From NCBI GenBank assembly GCA_945906905.1, contig CAMDSM010000005.1, forward strand, positions 1 to 32,301: a DNA stretch of 32,301 nucleotides, read 5' to 3'. Position 1 is the stretch's first letter; the number at the start of each line of letters is the position of its first letter. The position numbers were made by a program, and so were the translations under genes. Positions 1 through 7,784 of the stretch are shown piece after piece. The stretch comes from Altererythrobacter xiamenensis. Its GTDB lineage: Bacteria > Pseudomonadota > Alphaproteobacteria > Sphingomonadales > Sphingomonadaceae. The notes beneath the pieces were generated by a model that searched no databases, was not told the DNA's origin, and saw only the letters and a program-made list of their open reading frames with translations.

Positions 1-660
1 CTGAACGCCGCTGCGTTTTATTACGACTACCAGGACAAGCAGATTCGCGGCAAATTGCTCGATCCCACGTTCGGTGGATTGGACACGTTGATCAACGTCC
101 CGGAATCGCGCATTTATGGCTTGGAAGGCGATGTTACAATTCGTGCGACTGACGAGCTGACCTTCAACGCCGCTGTCACCTATCTCAATTCCAGGATAAC
201 CGATGGCCCTGCCGCGCCGAAAAACTATAATATCTACGGCATTGCCGACAGTTTCGAAGGTGATCCCCTGCCCTTCACGCCGGAATTCTCGGGCGTGGTC
301 AATATCGACTACCGGCACGAGCTGGCGTCGGGCGGTTCTGTCTTTGCAGGCTTGACCGCGAACGCCCGGTCAAGTTCGGAAGCGGCGATTGGTGCGAACC
401 GGATCCCGTTCCCCACGTCGGCCATATCCTTCACGCGCCCTGGGCTTGATGGCAATGTCTTCAATATCGACGGTTATACCACGGTCGATACCCGCATCGG
501 CTATGAAGCTGAAGACGGTGCCTGGCGGATCATGCTCTGGGGCAAGAACATCTTCGACACCTATTATTGGACAACGGTCATTCCATCCAATGACTCGCAA
601 GCTCGGTTTGCCGGAATGCCCGCGACTTACGGCGTGACGTTCGGGTTCCAGTTCAGGTAA
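1..660 (+). CDS. TonB-dependent outer-membrane receptor, C-terminal part (5' end outside window)
   Basis: The reading frame is open from the first base and ends at TAA 658-660, so only about the last 219 residues of a larger receptor are present. The residues alternate in the way of amphipathic beta-strands, and the tail contains the receptor signature around 'GKNIFDTYYWTTV' followed by a strand ending 'GVTFGFQFR', typical of the last beta-barrel strand that the BAM machinery recognises. Such receptors import siderophores, sugars or hydrophobic nutrients across the outer membrane with TonB energy; sphingomonads have many beside catabolic genes. The substrate cannot be read from the barrel end. 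It lies just upstream of, and in the same direction as, the eight-gene kinase operon, which suggests it imports that operon's substrate, but a terminator separates them. Confidence 0.9.
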   Translation: MNAAAFYYDYQDKQIRGKLLDPTFGGLDTLINVPESRIYGLEGDVTIRATDELTFNAAVTYLNSRITDGPAAPKNYNIYGIADSFEGDPLPFTPEFSGVVNIDYRHELASGGSVFAGLTANARSSSEAAIGANRIPFPTSAISFTRPGLDGNVFNIDGYTTVDTRIGYEAEDGAWRIMLWGKNIFDTYYWTTVIPSNDSQARFAGMPATYGVTFGFQFR

Positions 661-727
661 TGAAGGGCTTTTCGAGCCGGCGTGGGGAACTCCTTCACCA
701 TGCTGATCTCGGTTAGCCTAATACTTG

Positions 728-780
728 GAGCCCTCGTCCTCCTCCCATTATTCAAGGGAAAGGACGAGGGCTCTTTTTTT
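728..780 (+). terminator. Rho-independent terminator between the TonB receptor and the kinase operon
   Basis: A perfect 13-bp inverted repeat (GAGCCCTCGTCCT at 728-740, its complement at 761-773) encloses a 20-nt loop and is followed directly by seven T residues (774-780). This is a classic intrinsic terminator for the receptor transcript. It ends only 30 nt before the start codon of the next gene, so it could also act as an attenuator or read-through valve for the operon. Confidence 0.93.
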
Positions 781-810
781 GCACATCTTCCGAAATTGTG
801 AGTAGCAACC

Positions 811-1731
811 ATGTCCACCACGCGACTCGACCCAGAAGGTTATTGCCCGGCCAACGATCATCCGGACTGGAACCAGAGTTTCTACTTCAATTTTTATGAT
901 CCGGTGCAAAAGGCCGGCGGGTTCATCCGTGTCGGCATTTTGGAGAACCGGAAAGAGGCAAATCTTTGGTTCGTGTTCTTTCGCGATGGACGGCCGCTGT
1001 TTTCCCGGCTGAATCTCAATCTGCCCTATACGACCGAACGGCTGACCGGAGGGGTAACACTGGCCGGGGTTACTCTGAAGGCACTCGAGCCGCTCAAGTC
1101 TGCTGCGGTGACATTCGATGAACCCCAGTTCAAAGTAAACCTGAAGTGGGGCGCGATCCTGCCGATGACCGACAGCATCGAATTATCGGCGTCGGGTGCA
1201 GATGATGCGTTTGCAAAGGAGATGTCGCACTATCATCCCGAAGGTACTTGCCAGGTAACCGGAACGATCACCCTGCGCGATGGGGAGACCATCGTGATCG
1301 ATGCCAAAGGCTTTCGCGACCTCTCGTTTGGCCCGCGCAATTGGGACTACATGCGCCACTATCGCCTCGCTTGGCCGATCTTTGACAATGGCCTGGCGAT
1401 TGTTGCGGTTCACGGCTTTTCGACCAGTGGTGGCGACAACTATATGCGCATGGTCGGCAAGAACGGCAAATGGATCGCCGTCACCGACATCAAGGAGCGG
1501 ATCGTCTTCGAGGACGATGACATGACGATGCGTTCGGGTGAATGGTCGGTGACCGATGCCGATGGCGATGTGCACGAATTCACCAGCCGGAGGATTTTCC
1601 GCTGGATGTTCCCGCTCGATACATTCGTGGTAACCGAACATATGATGGAATACACACTGGCCGATGGCACCAAGGGTTATGGTCTGGGTGAATGTGGCTT
1701 CCGCTTCCCGTGGTCGGGCAACGGTGAATGA
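811..1731 (+). CDS. DUF7064/DUF7065-like (AttH/CrtC-type lipocalin-fold) protein
   Basis: 306 residues, no signal peptide or membrane segment, predicted mostly beta. I recognise the general look of the DUF7065/DUF7064 pair (relatives of hydroxyneurosporene-hydratase/AttH-like proteins), often encoded beside APH-type kinases in sphingomonads and actinobacteria. The hallmark is 'FRDLSFGPRNW' at about residues 168-178; its paralogue later in the operon has 'VRDHSWGPRVW' at about 165-175, and both end with a similar 'G-G-C-F' strand. Function is unproven; the fold suggests binding or conversion of a hydrophobic ligand. It is first in the operon, 30 nt after the terminator, with only a weak ribosome site (GTGAG). 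Its stop overlaps the next start (ATGA), implying translational coupling with the kinase. Recalled family assignment is moderately sure; the paralogy is seen directly. Confidence 0.72.
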   Translation: MSTTRLDPEGYCPANDHPDWNQSFYFNFYDPVQKAGGFIRVGILENRKEANLWFVFFRDGRPLFSRLNLNLPYTTERLTGGVTLAGVTLKALEPLKSAAVTFDEPQFKVNLKWGAILPMTDSIELSASGADDAFAKEMSHYHPEGTCQVTGTITLRDGETIVIDAKGFRDLSFGPRNWDYMRHYRLAWPIFDNGLAIVAVHGFSTSGGDNYMRMVGKNGKWIAVTDIKERIVFEDDDMTMRSGEWSVTDADGDVHEFTSRRIFRWMFPLDTFVVTEHMMEYTLADGTKGYGLGECGFRFPWSGNGE

Positions 1732-2954
1732 GCGCGCCAAGCCTTCGCCACAGCGCCTATCCGCTGATCGACAAGGCCCGGCCTAGCGCCGAATGGATCA
1801 ATCTGCTGCGCGACCGCTTCCCGACCGAACGCGAATGGGACCGTATCCTGACTGCCAAGCAGCAACGGCGGGCAGGGCCAGGCTATTCCCCGATTCCGGT
1901 TGCCGACATTGTCGCGCGGCTGGAGACGATGCTGCGTCACGAATTGTCGGAAACTTTCACTATCAGCGATGCCAAATGGCTGGCGGGTGGCGCGTCGAAA
2001 CTGCAAATTGCCTTCTGGCTCGAGTGGAACAAGCCCGGTGTCGGACAGACCCGCGAGCGAATGGTGCTGCGGATGGAGCCGCCCGAATCCGCGGTCGAAA
2101 CCAGCCGTCTGCGCGAATTCGAGATATTGGGCGCGATGAAGGGCGTACTGTCCGTACCCGATGTTTACTGGGTCGATGCCGACGCAACCTTCATGCAATA
2201 TCCGGCGCTAATCTGCGGCTTCGTGAACGGCGTGACCAAACCGAGCGGTGCCACCAGCGCTGTCACCGGGATCGGGATCAACTTCGGCCCGGCACTACGC
2301 GCGCCGATTGGCCAACAGGTCGTGCGCGACATGGCGATCATGCACAAATGGGATTGGGCCTCCGCAGGGCTGAAATCATTCGATTCGCCTGCGCTCGGCA
2401 CCCAGGCCGTGGAATGGAACCTTAATCACTGGGGCCGGGTGTGGGAGGAGGACGGCAACGAAGAAGTGCCGTTGATGACCGAACTGTTTTTTTGGCTCAA
2501 GGCCAATATGCCGCCGGTCGACCGGATATCCCTCACTCACAACGATTTCCGCTCGGGCAACTTCCTGTTCGACGAGGCAACGCAACAGATCACCGCGTGG
2601 CTGGACTGGGAACTTGCCCACCTCGGCGACCGGCATCAGGAACTGGGCTTCTTCGCAGTCGAAAATATGGGCCATTTGAGCGAGGATGGCTCGCAGCTTT
2701 TGTCGCACGGATTGTTGCCAATCGACGCCATGCTCGAAGCCTATGAGCGTGAGAGCGGCTTGCCGGTCAATCTCCGCGCCGTCGAATACTACCGCGTCTT
2801 TTTCTGTTACCGCGCGGCGGTGATCATCCTTGGTACATGCGTCCGTGCAGCGCGCGGCGGCAAGACGCATCAGGATTTGACCGTCGCCTGGCTGTCAGCC
2901 TTTGCCTTCCGCAACCTTGAAGAAGCGCGTGCGGTTGTCGAGAGGATCGGTTGA
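1728..2954 (+). CDS. APH-fold phosphotransferase, kinase 1 of the operon
   Basis: 408 residues of the aminoglycoside/choline phosphotransferase superfamily. The N-lobe shows a glycine loop 'LAGGASKLQ' and a 'VLRMEP' strand. The catalytic (Brenner) loop is 'THNDFRSGN', with His271 and Asp273 and Asn instead of the common Gly between them, and the metal-binding Asp is in 'WLDWELAHLGD' (Asp293). 'DWELAHLGD' is typical of the APH branch that works on small molecules or acyl-CoAs (LvaA, and the APH half of ACAD10/11), not of antibiotic-resistance enzymes. The probable role is ATP-dependent phosphorylation of a hydroxyl group on a catabolic intermediate; the substrate is unknown. It overlaps the upstream gene by 4 nt (ATGA), and the helical protein gene starts 1 nt after its stop, so it is probably co-translated with both. 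Confidence 0.88.
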   Translation: MSAPSLRHSAYPLIDKARPSAEWINLLRDRFPTEREWDRILTAKQQRRAGPGYSPIPVADIVARLETMLRHELSETFTISDAKWLAGGASKLQIAFWLEWNKPGVGQTRERMVLRMEPPESAVETSRLREFEILGAMKGVLSVPDVYWVDADATFMQYPALICGFVNGVTKPSGATSAVTGIGINFGPALRAPIGQQVVRDMAIMHKWDWASAGLKSFDSPALGTQAVEWNLNHWGRVWEEDGNEEVPLMTELFFWLKANMPPVDRISLTHNDFRSGNFLFDEATQQITAWLDWELAHLGDRHQELGFFAVENMGHLSEDGSQLLSHGLLPIDAMLEAYERESGLPVNLRAVEYYRVFFCYRAAVIILGTCVRAARGGKTHQDLTVAWLSAFAFRNLEEARAVVERIG

Positions 2955-2955
2955 A

Positions 2956-3492
2956 ATGGAACTTCGCCCAGAATATCTCCTGCCAGTCATCGCCAAGGCG
3001 CTGCAGGATGTCGTGCTTCCCGTCCTCGATGACCATCAGCAAGTGGCTCAGGAACAATTGAAACTCGCTATCGGCTTTCTCAATATCATGGCGCAAAACG
3101 GGCCGCTGCAATTCGCGTTTGACGTCGACGAACTGCGCCGACTTACCGATCATGCCAAAGCGTTGCGCGACATCGTGGGTGCCAGCGCCGCGAGCGCTGC
3201 CACCATCGAGGCGGCCGAAGCGGCTGGTGAAGCTGTCGGCATCGACCCGGCAGAAATCGTCACCGCAACACGGCAATTGCGCCTCGGCGTCACCGACTTG
3301 ATCAAACGGGGTCATGCCAAAGGCGACAAGGCACTCGACGCAAGCATTTTCGGCCTCGTCAACGAATTCTCGCGCATCCAACTTGATCGTGAGCGCGCCT
3401 GGGTGTTGCCGATGGGGTTCGAGAATGGGCAGGACGCGGTCCCATCGATTGCCAGCCAGCTGGGTTTGCCAGATTCGGTCGCGTCTGACTAA
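2956..3492 (+). CDS. small helical protein, likely partner of an APH kinase (copy A)
   Basis: 178 residues, Ala/Leu/Glu-rich and almost wholly helical, with no signal peptide or membrane span. The start at 2956 (ATG, AGAGG upstream at 2941) is preferred over an in-frame start at 2902, which would overlap the kinase by 53 nt. I do not assign a named family with certainty. It resembles the short DUF6285/LvaB-like proteins encoded next to APH kinases. It is homologous to the second small protein at 4734: an N-terminal 'L-DVVLPVL' pattern and a C-terminal 'FSRIQLDRERAW' (about 138-149), against 'FSIRQNRRERVW' (136-147) there. It sits 1 nt after kinase 1 and 72 nt before kinase 2. Inferred role: accessory or substrate-positioning subunit for a kinase. 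Confidence 0.75.
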   Translation: MELRPEYLLPVIAKALQDVVLPVLDDHQQVAQEQLKLAIGFLNIMAQNGPLQFAFDVDELRRLTDHAKALRDIVGASAASAATIEAAEAAGEAVGIDPAEIVTATRQLRLGVTDLIKRGHAKGDKALDASIFGLVNEFSRIQLDRERAWVLPMGFENGQDAVPSIASQLGLPDSVASD

Positions 3493-3564
3493 TTTGTCGA
3501 AAATCACGATTCTTCGGTTTGCTGACGTAGATAGAATACAACGAAATCGAGAGAGGACACCGCG

Positions 3565-4737
3565 GTGGCGCAATTGGAATCCGATCACCCGGCAGTGCCA
3601 GATTGGCGCGGGGACATGGAGCCACACCTGCTGGCGATGCTCGAAACCAAGCACGCACGCCAGGGCAAGTGCGGATACAAGCCGCGCGAAACGCAGGACG
3701 TTGCCGAGCGGCTGGGTCGCTTGCTCAGCGCGCACGGCGTGCGGGGCCATGCGCATAATGTCCGCCGGATGGGCGGCGGCGCTTCCAAGGAGCAGTTCCT
3801 GTTTGAACTGATCGATCCCGCAAGTGGCGCATCCGAGCAACTGGTGCTGCGGATGGACCCGCTCGAAGGCATCATCGAAACCTGCCGCACGCGCGAGGCG
3901 CAAGTGCTCGCGGTGATCGGTGGCACCGTGCCCGCCCCGCCAGTCGCCTATGTCGATGGTGATGGGCGGTATATGGGCCAGCCGGCGATGGTCACCGGCT
4001 TCGTGCACGGCGCTACCAAGCCGCGCGATTCCACCTCGGGCCCTTCGGGAGTAGGCATCGTGATCGGCGAGCGCGCCTCGGCCGCGCTGATCCCGCAATA
4101 TCTCGACAACCTCGTTGCTATCCATGGTTTGGACTTCGCCGACATCGATCTTTCCACTTATGCGGTGCCGCTGGCCGGGACCAATCAGGCGGCGCTGTGG
4201 CAGCTCAATTTCTGGCAGCGGGTGCTGGAAGACGATGCGATCGATCCCTCCCCGCTGCTCACCTACACCGCCTGCTGGCTGCGCGATCGCGCGCCTGTGT
4301 GCACAACACCCGTTCTGCTTCACGGCGATTACCGGCTCGGGAACTTCATGTTCGACGAGGACACGCTGGAGATGACCGCCGTGCTCGACTGGGAACTGGC
4401 GCACTTCGGCGATTTCCACGAGGACGTCGCCTATGCCCTTGAGCCGCTATTCTGCAGCCGCGATGCGCAAGGGGAGCCGCTGGTTGCCTCAATGATGCAG
4501 GTGAGCGCCTATCTCGACGGTTATACGCAGCGTTCGGGCCGCGTCATCGATCGGCAAGTGCTTCTGTGGTATCAGGTTCTCACCGGCTTCAAGCTGTCTT
4601 TGATGAACTTTGCCTCAGGCGCGCGCGCCGCACGCGATGGCACCAACCACCAGAGCGCGTTTCTGGGCTACCTCGCCGCCTGCCATGTTGGACTTTCTGC
4701 CAACATGTGCCGCTTGCTCGAAGGAGAAGGCGCATGA
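3565..4737 (+). CDS. APH-fold phosphotransferase, kinase 2 of the operon
   Basis: 390 residues. The GTG start is chosen because GAGAGG lies about 9 nt upstream; an ATG at 3616 is the alternative. The N-lobe has 'MGGGASKEQF' and 'LVLRMDP'. The catalytic loop is 'LLHGDYRLGN' (His253, Asp255), and the magnesium Asp275 is in 'VLDWELAHFGD'. It is similar along its whole length to kinase 1, including 'CRTREAQVL' matching 'TSRLREFEIL' and the insert 'GFVHGATKPRD' matching 'GFVNGVTKPSG', so the two are tandem paralogues. Probable function is phosphorylation of a small hydroxylated molecule or acyl-CoA. It overlaps the next gene by 4 nt (ATGA), repeating the kinase-then-helical-protein order of the previous pair. 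The substrate cannot be deduced. Confidence 0.88.
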   Translation: MAQLESDHPAVPDWRGDMEPHLLAMLETKHARQGKCGYKPRETQDVAERLGRLLSAHGVRGHAHNVRRMGGGASKEQFLFELIDPASGASEQLVLRMDPLEGIIETCRTREAQVLAVIGGTVPAPPVAYVDGDGRYMGQPAMVTGFVHGATKPRDSTSGPSGVGIVIGERASAALIPQYLDNLVAIHGLDFADIDLSTYAVPLAGTNQAALWQLNFWQRVLEDDAIDPSPLLTYTACWLRDRAPVCTTPVLLHGDYRLGNFMFDEDTLEMTAVLDWELAHFGDFHEDVAYALEPLFCSRDAQGEPLVASMMQVSAYLDGYTQRSGRVIDRQVLLWYQVLTGFKLSLMNFASGARAARDGTNHQSAFLGYLAACHVGLSANMCRLLEGEGA

Positions 4738-5252
4738 CACCGAGCATCGAAGTGCGGCTGGAAAGCGTTCTCCACGGCCTGCGCGACGTCATTTTTCCCG
4801 CGATCAACCCGGACGAGGCGCTCGCGGTTGAACAATCCGGGCTCATCATTGCGCAGCTCTCGATGCTGGTGCAGCAGCTGCCCTATGCCGACCGCTACTA
4901 CCGGCTGTGCCGGGACGACGCGCGCAGCACCGCCGCCGCCATCGTGCAGGATGCTGCGGGAGGTCCGCGCAGCCGTCCGGTAGCCTGTGAGCTTGAAGCG
5001 CACTTGACGAAAGAGGGCACAGGCGACCCCCATGCCGACTATCTTGCGCTCGCAGGAGCTATCGCAGCGCTGACGATCGCCGTCGCTGAGGATGCCGAAC
5101 CTGCCTGGCACGCGCGCGTCAATGCCGTCGTCCTTGCCTTTTCGATCCGACAAAACCGCCGCGAGCGCGTGTGGTTCAAGGACGCCGGGTTTGATCCCGA
5201 TCCCGCAGCACTGCCCGATCTGGCGACCATGTGCGCCGCTTCGGTGGCGTGA
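4734..5252 (+). CDS. small helical protein, likely partner of an APH kinase (copy B)
   Basis: 172 residues, helical, soluble. The ATG at 4734 overlaps the stop of kinase 2 and has a strong AAGGAG ribosome site. It is a paralogue of the protein at 2956: both have an N-terminal hydrophobic-Asp pattern ('LRDVIFPAI' versus 'LQDVVLPVL'), a similar length and a C-terminal block 'FS-x2-Q-x2-RER-x-W' followed by 'GF'. Function is unknown. By analogy with LvaB, which is needed for the LvaA 4-hydroxyvaleryl-CoA kinase, it may be a kinase subunit; that is inference from gene order and size, not from a recognised catalytic motif. Two kinase-partner pairs in a row, followed by a fused version, make coincidence unlikely. 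Confidence 0.75.
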   Translation: MTPSIEVRLESVLHGLRDVIFPAINPDEALAVEQSGLIIAQLSMLVQQLPYADRYYRLCRDDARSTAAAIVQDAAGGPRSRPVACELEAHLTKEGTGDPHADYLALAGAIAALTIAVAEDAEPAWHARVNAVVLAFSIRQNRRERVWFKDAGFDPDPAALPDLATMCAASVA

Positions 5253-5267
5253 GCGGGAGATTGCGCA

Positions 5268-6764
5268 GTGAAGATTACCGACAACGCAACATATCTCCGG
5301 CTCGCTCAGCATACACTGAACAGCAAGATCGCGCCCGAACTGACATCTGGCGACGGGCAGGCTGCGGCAGCCATGCTCGCTCAGGTGCTCGACGAACTGC
5401 TCAAGCGCGAGACCGGTTCATCTGCATTGCTCGCCGATCAGGTGGCGGCAGGCGAGTGTTTGGTGGATCGGCTTGCTGACTTCGCCGCCGGGAAAGAAGT
5501 GGCCGTGACCTTACCAGAGATTTCTCCGAGCCAAGGCACTGGCTTTACCACGCTCGCCGCGCAGCATGACGCGTTGACCGCACGGATCGCGGCGTTGGCC
5601 GATTCGATGGCTGGCTACCGCGAACACCTGCCAGCCGTGGCGCAGGACGCCCTTTCCGCGCTACTGCTCGACGTCGCGCTTTGGGACCAGCACTATCCGC
5701 TGACCCAGCGCGACATGGCGGTGCCCGAGGGGGTGCCAGTTGCAGTCCCGGCGGGCGCACCACTTTCGCGCGACTTGCTGGAAGCCTTCCTTCGCAGCGC
5801 CCACCCCGATGGCGCGGCGGTGAGCGTACTCGCTATGCAGCCGATACCGGGCGGTTTTGGCAAACAGACCTTTCGCATCCGTATCCGCGAGGCCAACGGT
5901 GCCGAGCGCGCGCTGATTGTGCGCAAGAGCGATCCAGTGCCGATGGTACGCAAGGGCGCATTCCTGATCGACCATGAATTCCACCTGCTGCGCGACCTTT
6001 ACTCCACCGGCATACTTCCGCTGGCCGAGCCACTTTGGCTGGCCAAAGATTTTCCCGGGGTCGATGCCGATTTCTACGTGATGCAGGAGTTGCCGGGCAC
6101 TGTACCCAGCTCGTTCATGGGCGCGGCCAATGCCGCCATTCCTGAAGGTATTATCCTACAGTTGGCCGAGCACATGGCACGGCTACACCGCATGGATATG
6201 TCCTGCCTTTCCGGCTTTCTCGACCGTTTCGAAAGCCCAGCGGTTGCCACTGACACAATCGAAAGCTGCTATCGCCGTCAGATCGCCGAGTGGAAGCACT
6301 ATTACCGTCAGGCCGGCCACTTGCCCTCCCCGTTTGTCACCTATCTGCTCGATTGGCTGGACCGGAACGTGCCTTCAGACCAGCGTCGTCCGGTGCTGGT
6401 CCATGGCGATCTCAACATCCATAATGTGCTGGCCGAGGACGGGCACATCACGGGCATTCTGGATTGGGAATGTGCGATGATCGGCGCTCCCGAACAGGAT
6501 CTGGCCTATGTCCGCCCGATCCTGTCACAGCATATCGAATGGGACCGTTTCGTTGCCCACTACCGCGCCAGCGGCGGGCTGCCTGTGAACGCCGCAACTA
6601 TGAACTTCACCATGGCCTTTTCCGCGATGCGGCTATGCATCGTGTTCAACAAGGGTGTGCGCAACCTGCAGGACCGTGCCCATCAGGACATCCGCTATGC
6701 CGTCATCGACCTAAGCCTTACGCCCGAATTCATGAAGCAGGCGATGGCCTGCACCACCGGCTGA
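5268..6764 (+). CDS. APH-fold phosphotransferase with N-terminal helical extension, kinase 3
   Basis: 498 residues, about 100 longer than its neighbours. The GTG start has a GGGAG ribosome site about 10 nt upstream. Residues 1 to about 160 are Ala/Leu-rich helices that resemble the free helical proteins at 2956 and 4734 in length, composition and order in the operon. The kinase domain follows: 'GGFGKQTFRI' glycine loop, 'LIVRKSDP' with the ATP-binding Lys, catalytic 'VLVHGDLNIHN' (His379, Asp381) and 'ILDWECAMIGAPEQD' (Asp399). It looks like a natural fusion of partner and kinase, suggesting that the separate products of the two preceding pairs also interact. Similarity of the N-terminal domain to the free partners is weaker than the similarity between the two partners. 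The substrate is unknown. Confidence 0.85.
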   Translation: MKITDNATYLRLAQHTLNSKIAPELTSGDGQAAAAMLAQVLDELLKRETGSSALLADQVAAGECLVDRLADFAAGKEVAVTLPEISPSQGTGFTTLAAQHDALTARIAALADSMAGYREHLPAVAQDALSALLLDVALWDQHYPLTQRDMAVPEGVPVAVPAGAPLSRDLLEAFLRSAHPDGAAVSVLAMQPIPGGFGKQTFRIRIREANGAERALIVRKSDPVPMVRKGAFLIDHEFHLLRDLYSTGILPLAEPLWLAKDFPGVDADFYVMQELPGTVPSSFMGAANAAIPEGIILQLAEHMARLHRMDMSCLSGFLDRFESPAVATDTIESCYRRQIAEWKHYYRQAGHLPSPFVTYLLDWLDRNVPSDQRRPVLVHGDLNIHNVLAEDGHITGILDWECAMIGAPEQDLAYVRPILSQHIEWDRFVAHYRASGGLPVNAATMNFTMAFSAMRLCIVFNKGVRNLQDRAHQDIRYAVIDLSLTPEFMKQAMACTTG

Positions 6765-6825
6765 CATGCCGCCCGAAATCGATGATCGCCCGCATCAACC
6801 GGATGATCAGGAAGGAACCCGATCA

Positions 6826-7749
6826 GTGCCCGAAATGCCTCCGCCCAGCGCCGTCCTCCCCGAACATGCTTTCCGCCACAAGCTGACACTCGAAGGGCGT
6901 GAATCGCTCGCGCACATCCTTTTGATGCCCGAGCACAATATCGCCGGCTTCATCTACCCCACCATGCTGGGAACCGGCGTTGCCAAGTCAACGGCATGCT
7001 TTTTCAGCCCAGATTTCCCGGAACAGATAGTTGAAGTGGTCGAAGGCCCGGTGGCCGACGACATGAATTTTGACGACTGGCGCCATGGCCCGCTGCACAT
7101 GGAAATTGTCGAACCGCTCAAGGCGGTCAATATCGCCTGGAATGGCCAGCGTATCCACTTCAATGGTGCGTTCACCGCCACCCATCCGGCCTATGGGTTC
7201 AGTTCGCATCCGCGCGGCAATCCGCCCTATTTCGGCGATGATCGCACCGAACAGCATGGGCGCGTGATCGCCGATCTCGAACTCGATGGGCGCAAGCTGC
7301 ATCATGAGGGCTTCCTGGTGCGCGACCACAGCTGGGGCCCGCGCGTCTGGGGGCTCAACCAGCATTACAAGTGGATCCATGCCACCACCGGCGACAGCTC
7401 GATGCATTTCTTCGAGATGCAGGCTTCCGGTCGGACCGAGCTGCGCGGATTTCTGTTCAAGGACGGCGAGATGCGGCATATTGACCGGGTCGATTATGAA
7501 TTCGTCTACGACGCAGACATGTTGCAGAAGACCTTCAACGTCACGGTGACTGACACGAGCGGCCGCCAGACGCACATCGCCTTCACCATGTTCGGGATAT
7601 TGACATCGTCGCACGATCCAAAAACCTTGATCAACACGGGCTGCGCGACACTGGACTTCGATGGCAAAGCGGGTGTGGGTGTATGCGAATTCGCCTGGAA
7701 CAAGGACTATTTCGACTTCGCGAAAACCTACGTAGAAAAGTTCGGATGA
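6826..7749 (+). CDS. second DUF7064/DUF7065-like lipocalin-fold protein
   Basis: 307 residues from GTG 6826, chosen because AGGAAGGAA lies about 10 nt upstream and because the key motif then falls at nearly the same residue as in the paralogue at 811. An ATG at 6766, directly after the kinase 3 stop, would add 20 unconserved residues and has no ribosome site. Motif 'VRDHSWGPRVW' is at about 165-175; the end 'GVGVCEFAWNKDYF' parallels the other copy. It is beta-rich with no signal sequence. The role is unproven. Possibilities are ligand binding or an isomerase/hydratase-like step on a hydrophobic substrate, since CrtC (carotenoid 1,2-hydratase) relatives share this fold. The operon thus carries two diverged copies flanking the kinase block. 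Confidence 0.72.
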   Translation: MPEMPPPSAVLPEHAFRHKLTLEGRESLAHILLMPEHNIAGFIYPTMLGTGVAKSTACFFSPDFPEQIVEVVEGPVADDMNFDDWRHGPLHMEIVEPLKAVNIAWNGQRIHFNGAFTATHPAYGFSSHPRGNPPYFGDDRTEQHGRVIADLELDGRKLHHEGFLVRDHSWGPRVWGLNQHYKWIHATTGDSSMHFFEMQASGRTELRGFLFKDGEMRHIDRVDYEFVYDADMLQKTFNVTVTDTSGRQTHIAFTMFGILTSSHDPKTLINTGCATLDFDGKAGVGVCEFAWNKDYFDFAKTYVEKFG

Positions 7750-7784
7750 CGCGGATGATTGGAGACGGGCATGGTGCGTAAAAC

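Noticed and set aside
2824-4419. 531-codon open frame on the minus strand across kinase 1, the helical protein and kinase 2
   Set aside because: It lies antisense to three genes with clear motifs; its length is a product of GC-rich codon bias, and the translation has no recognisable domain.
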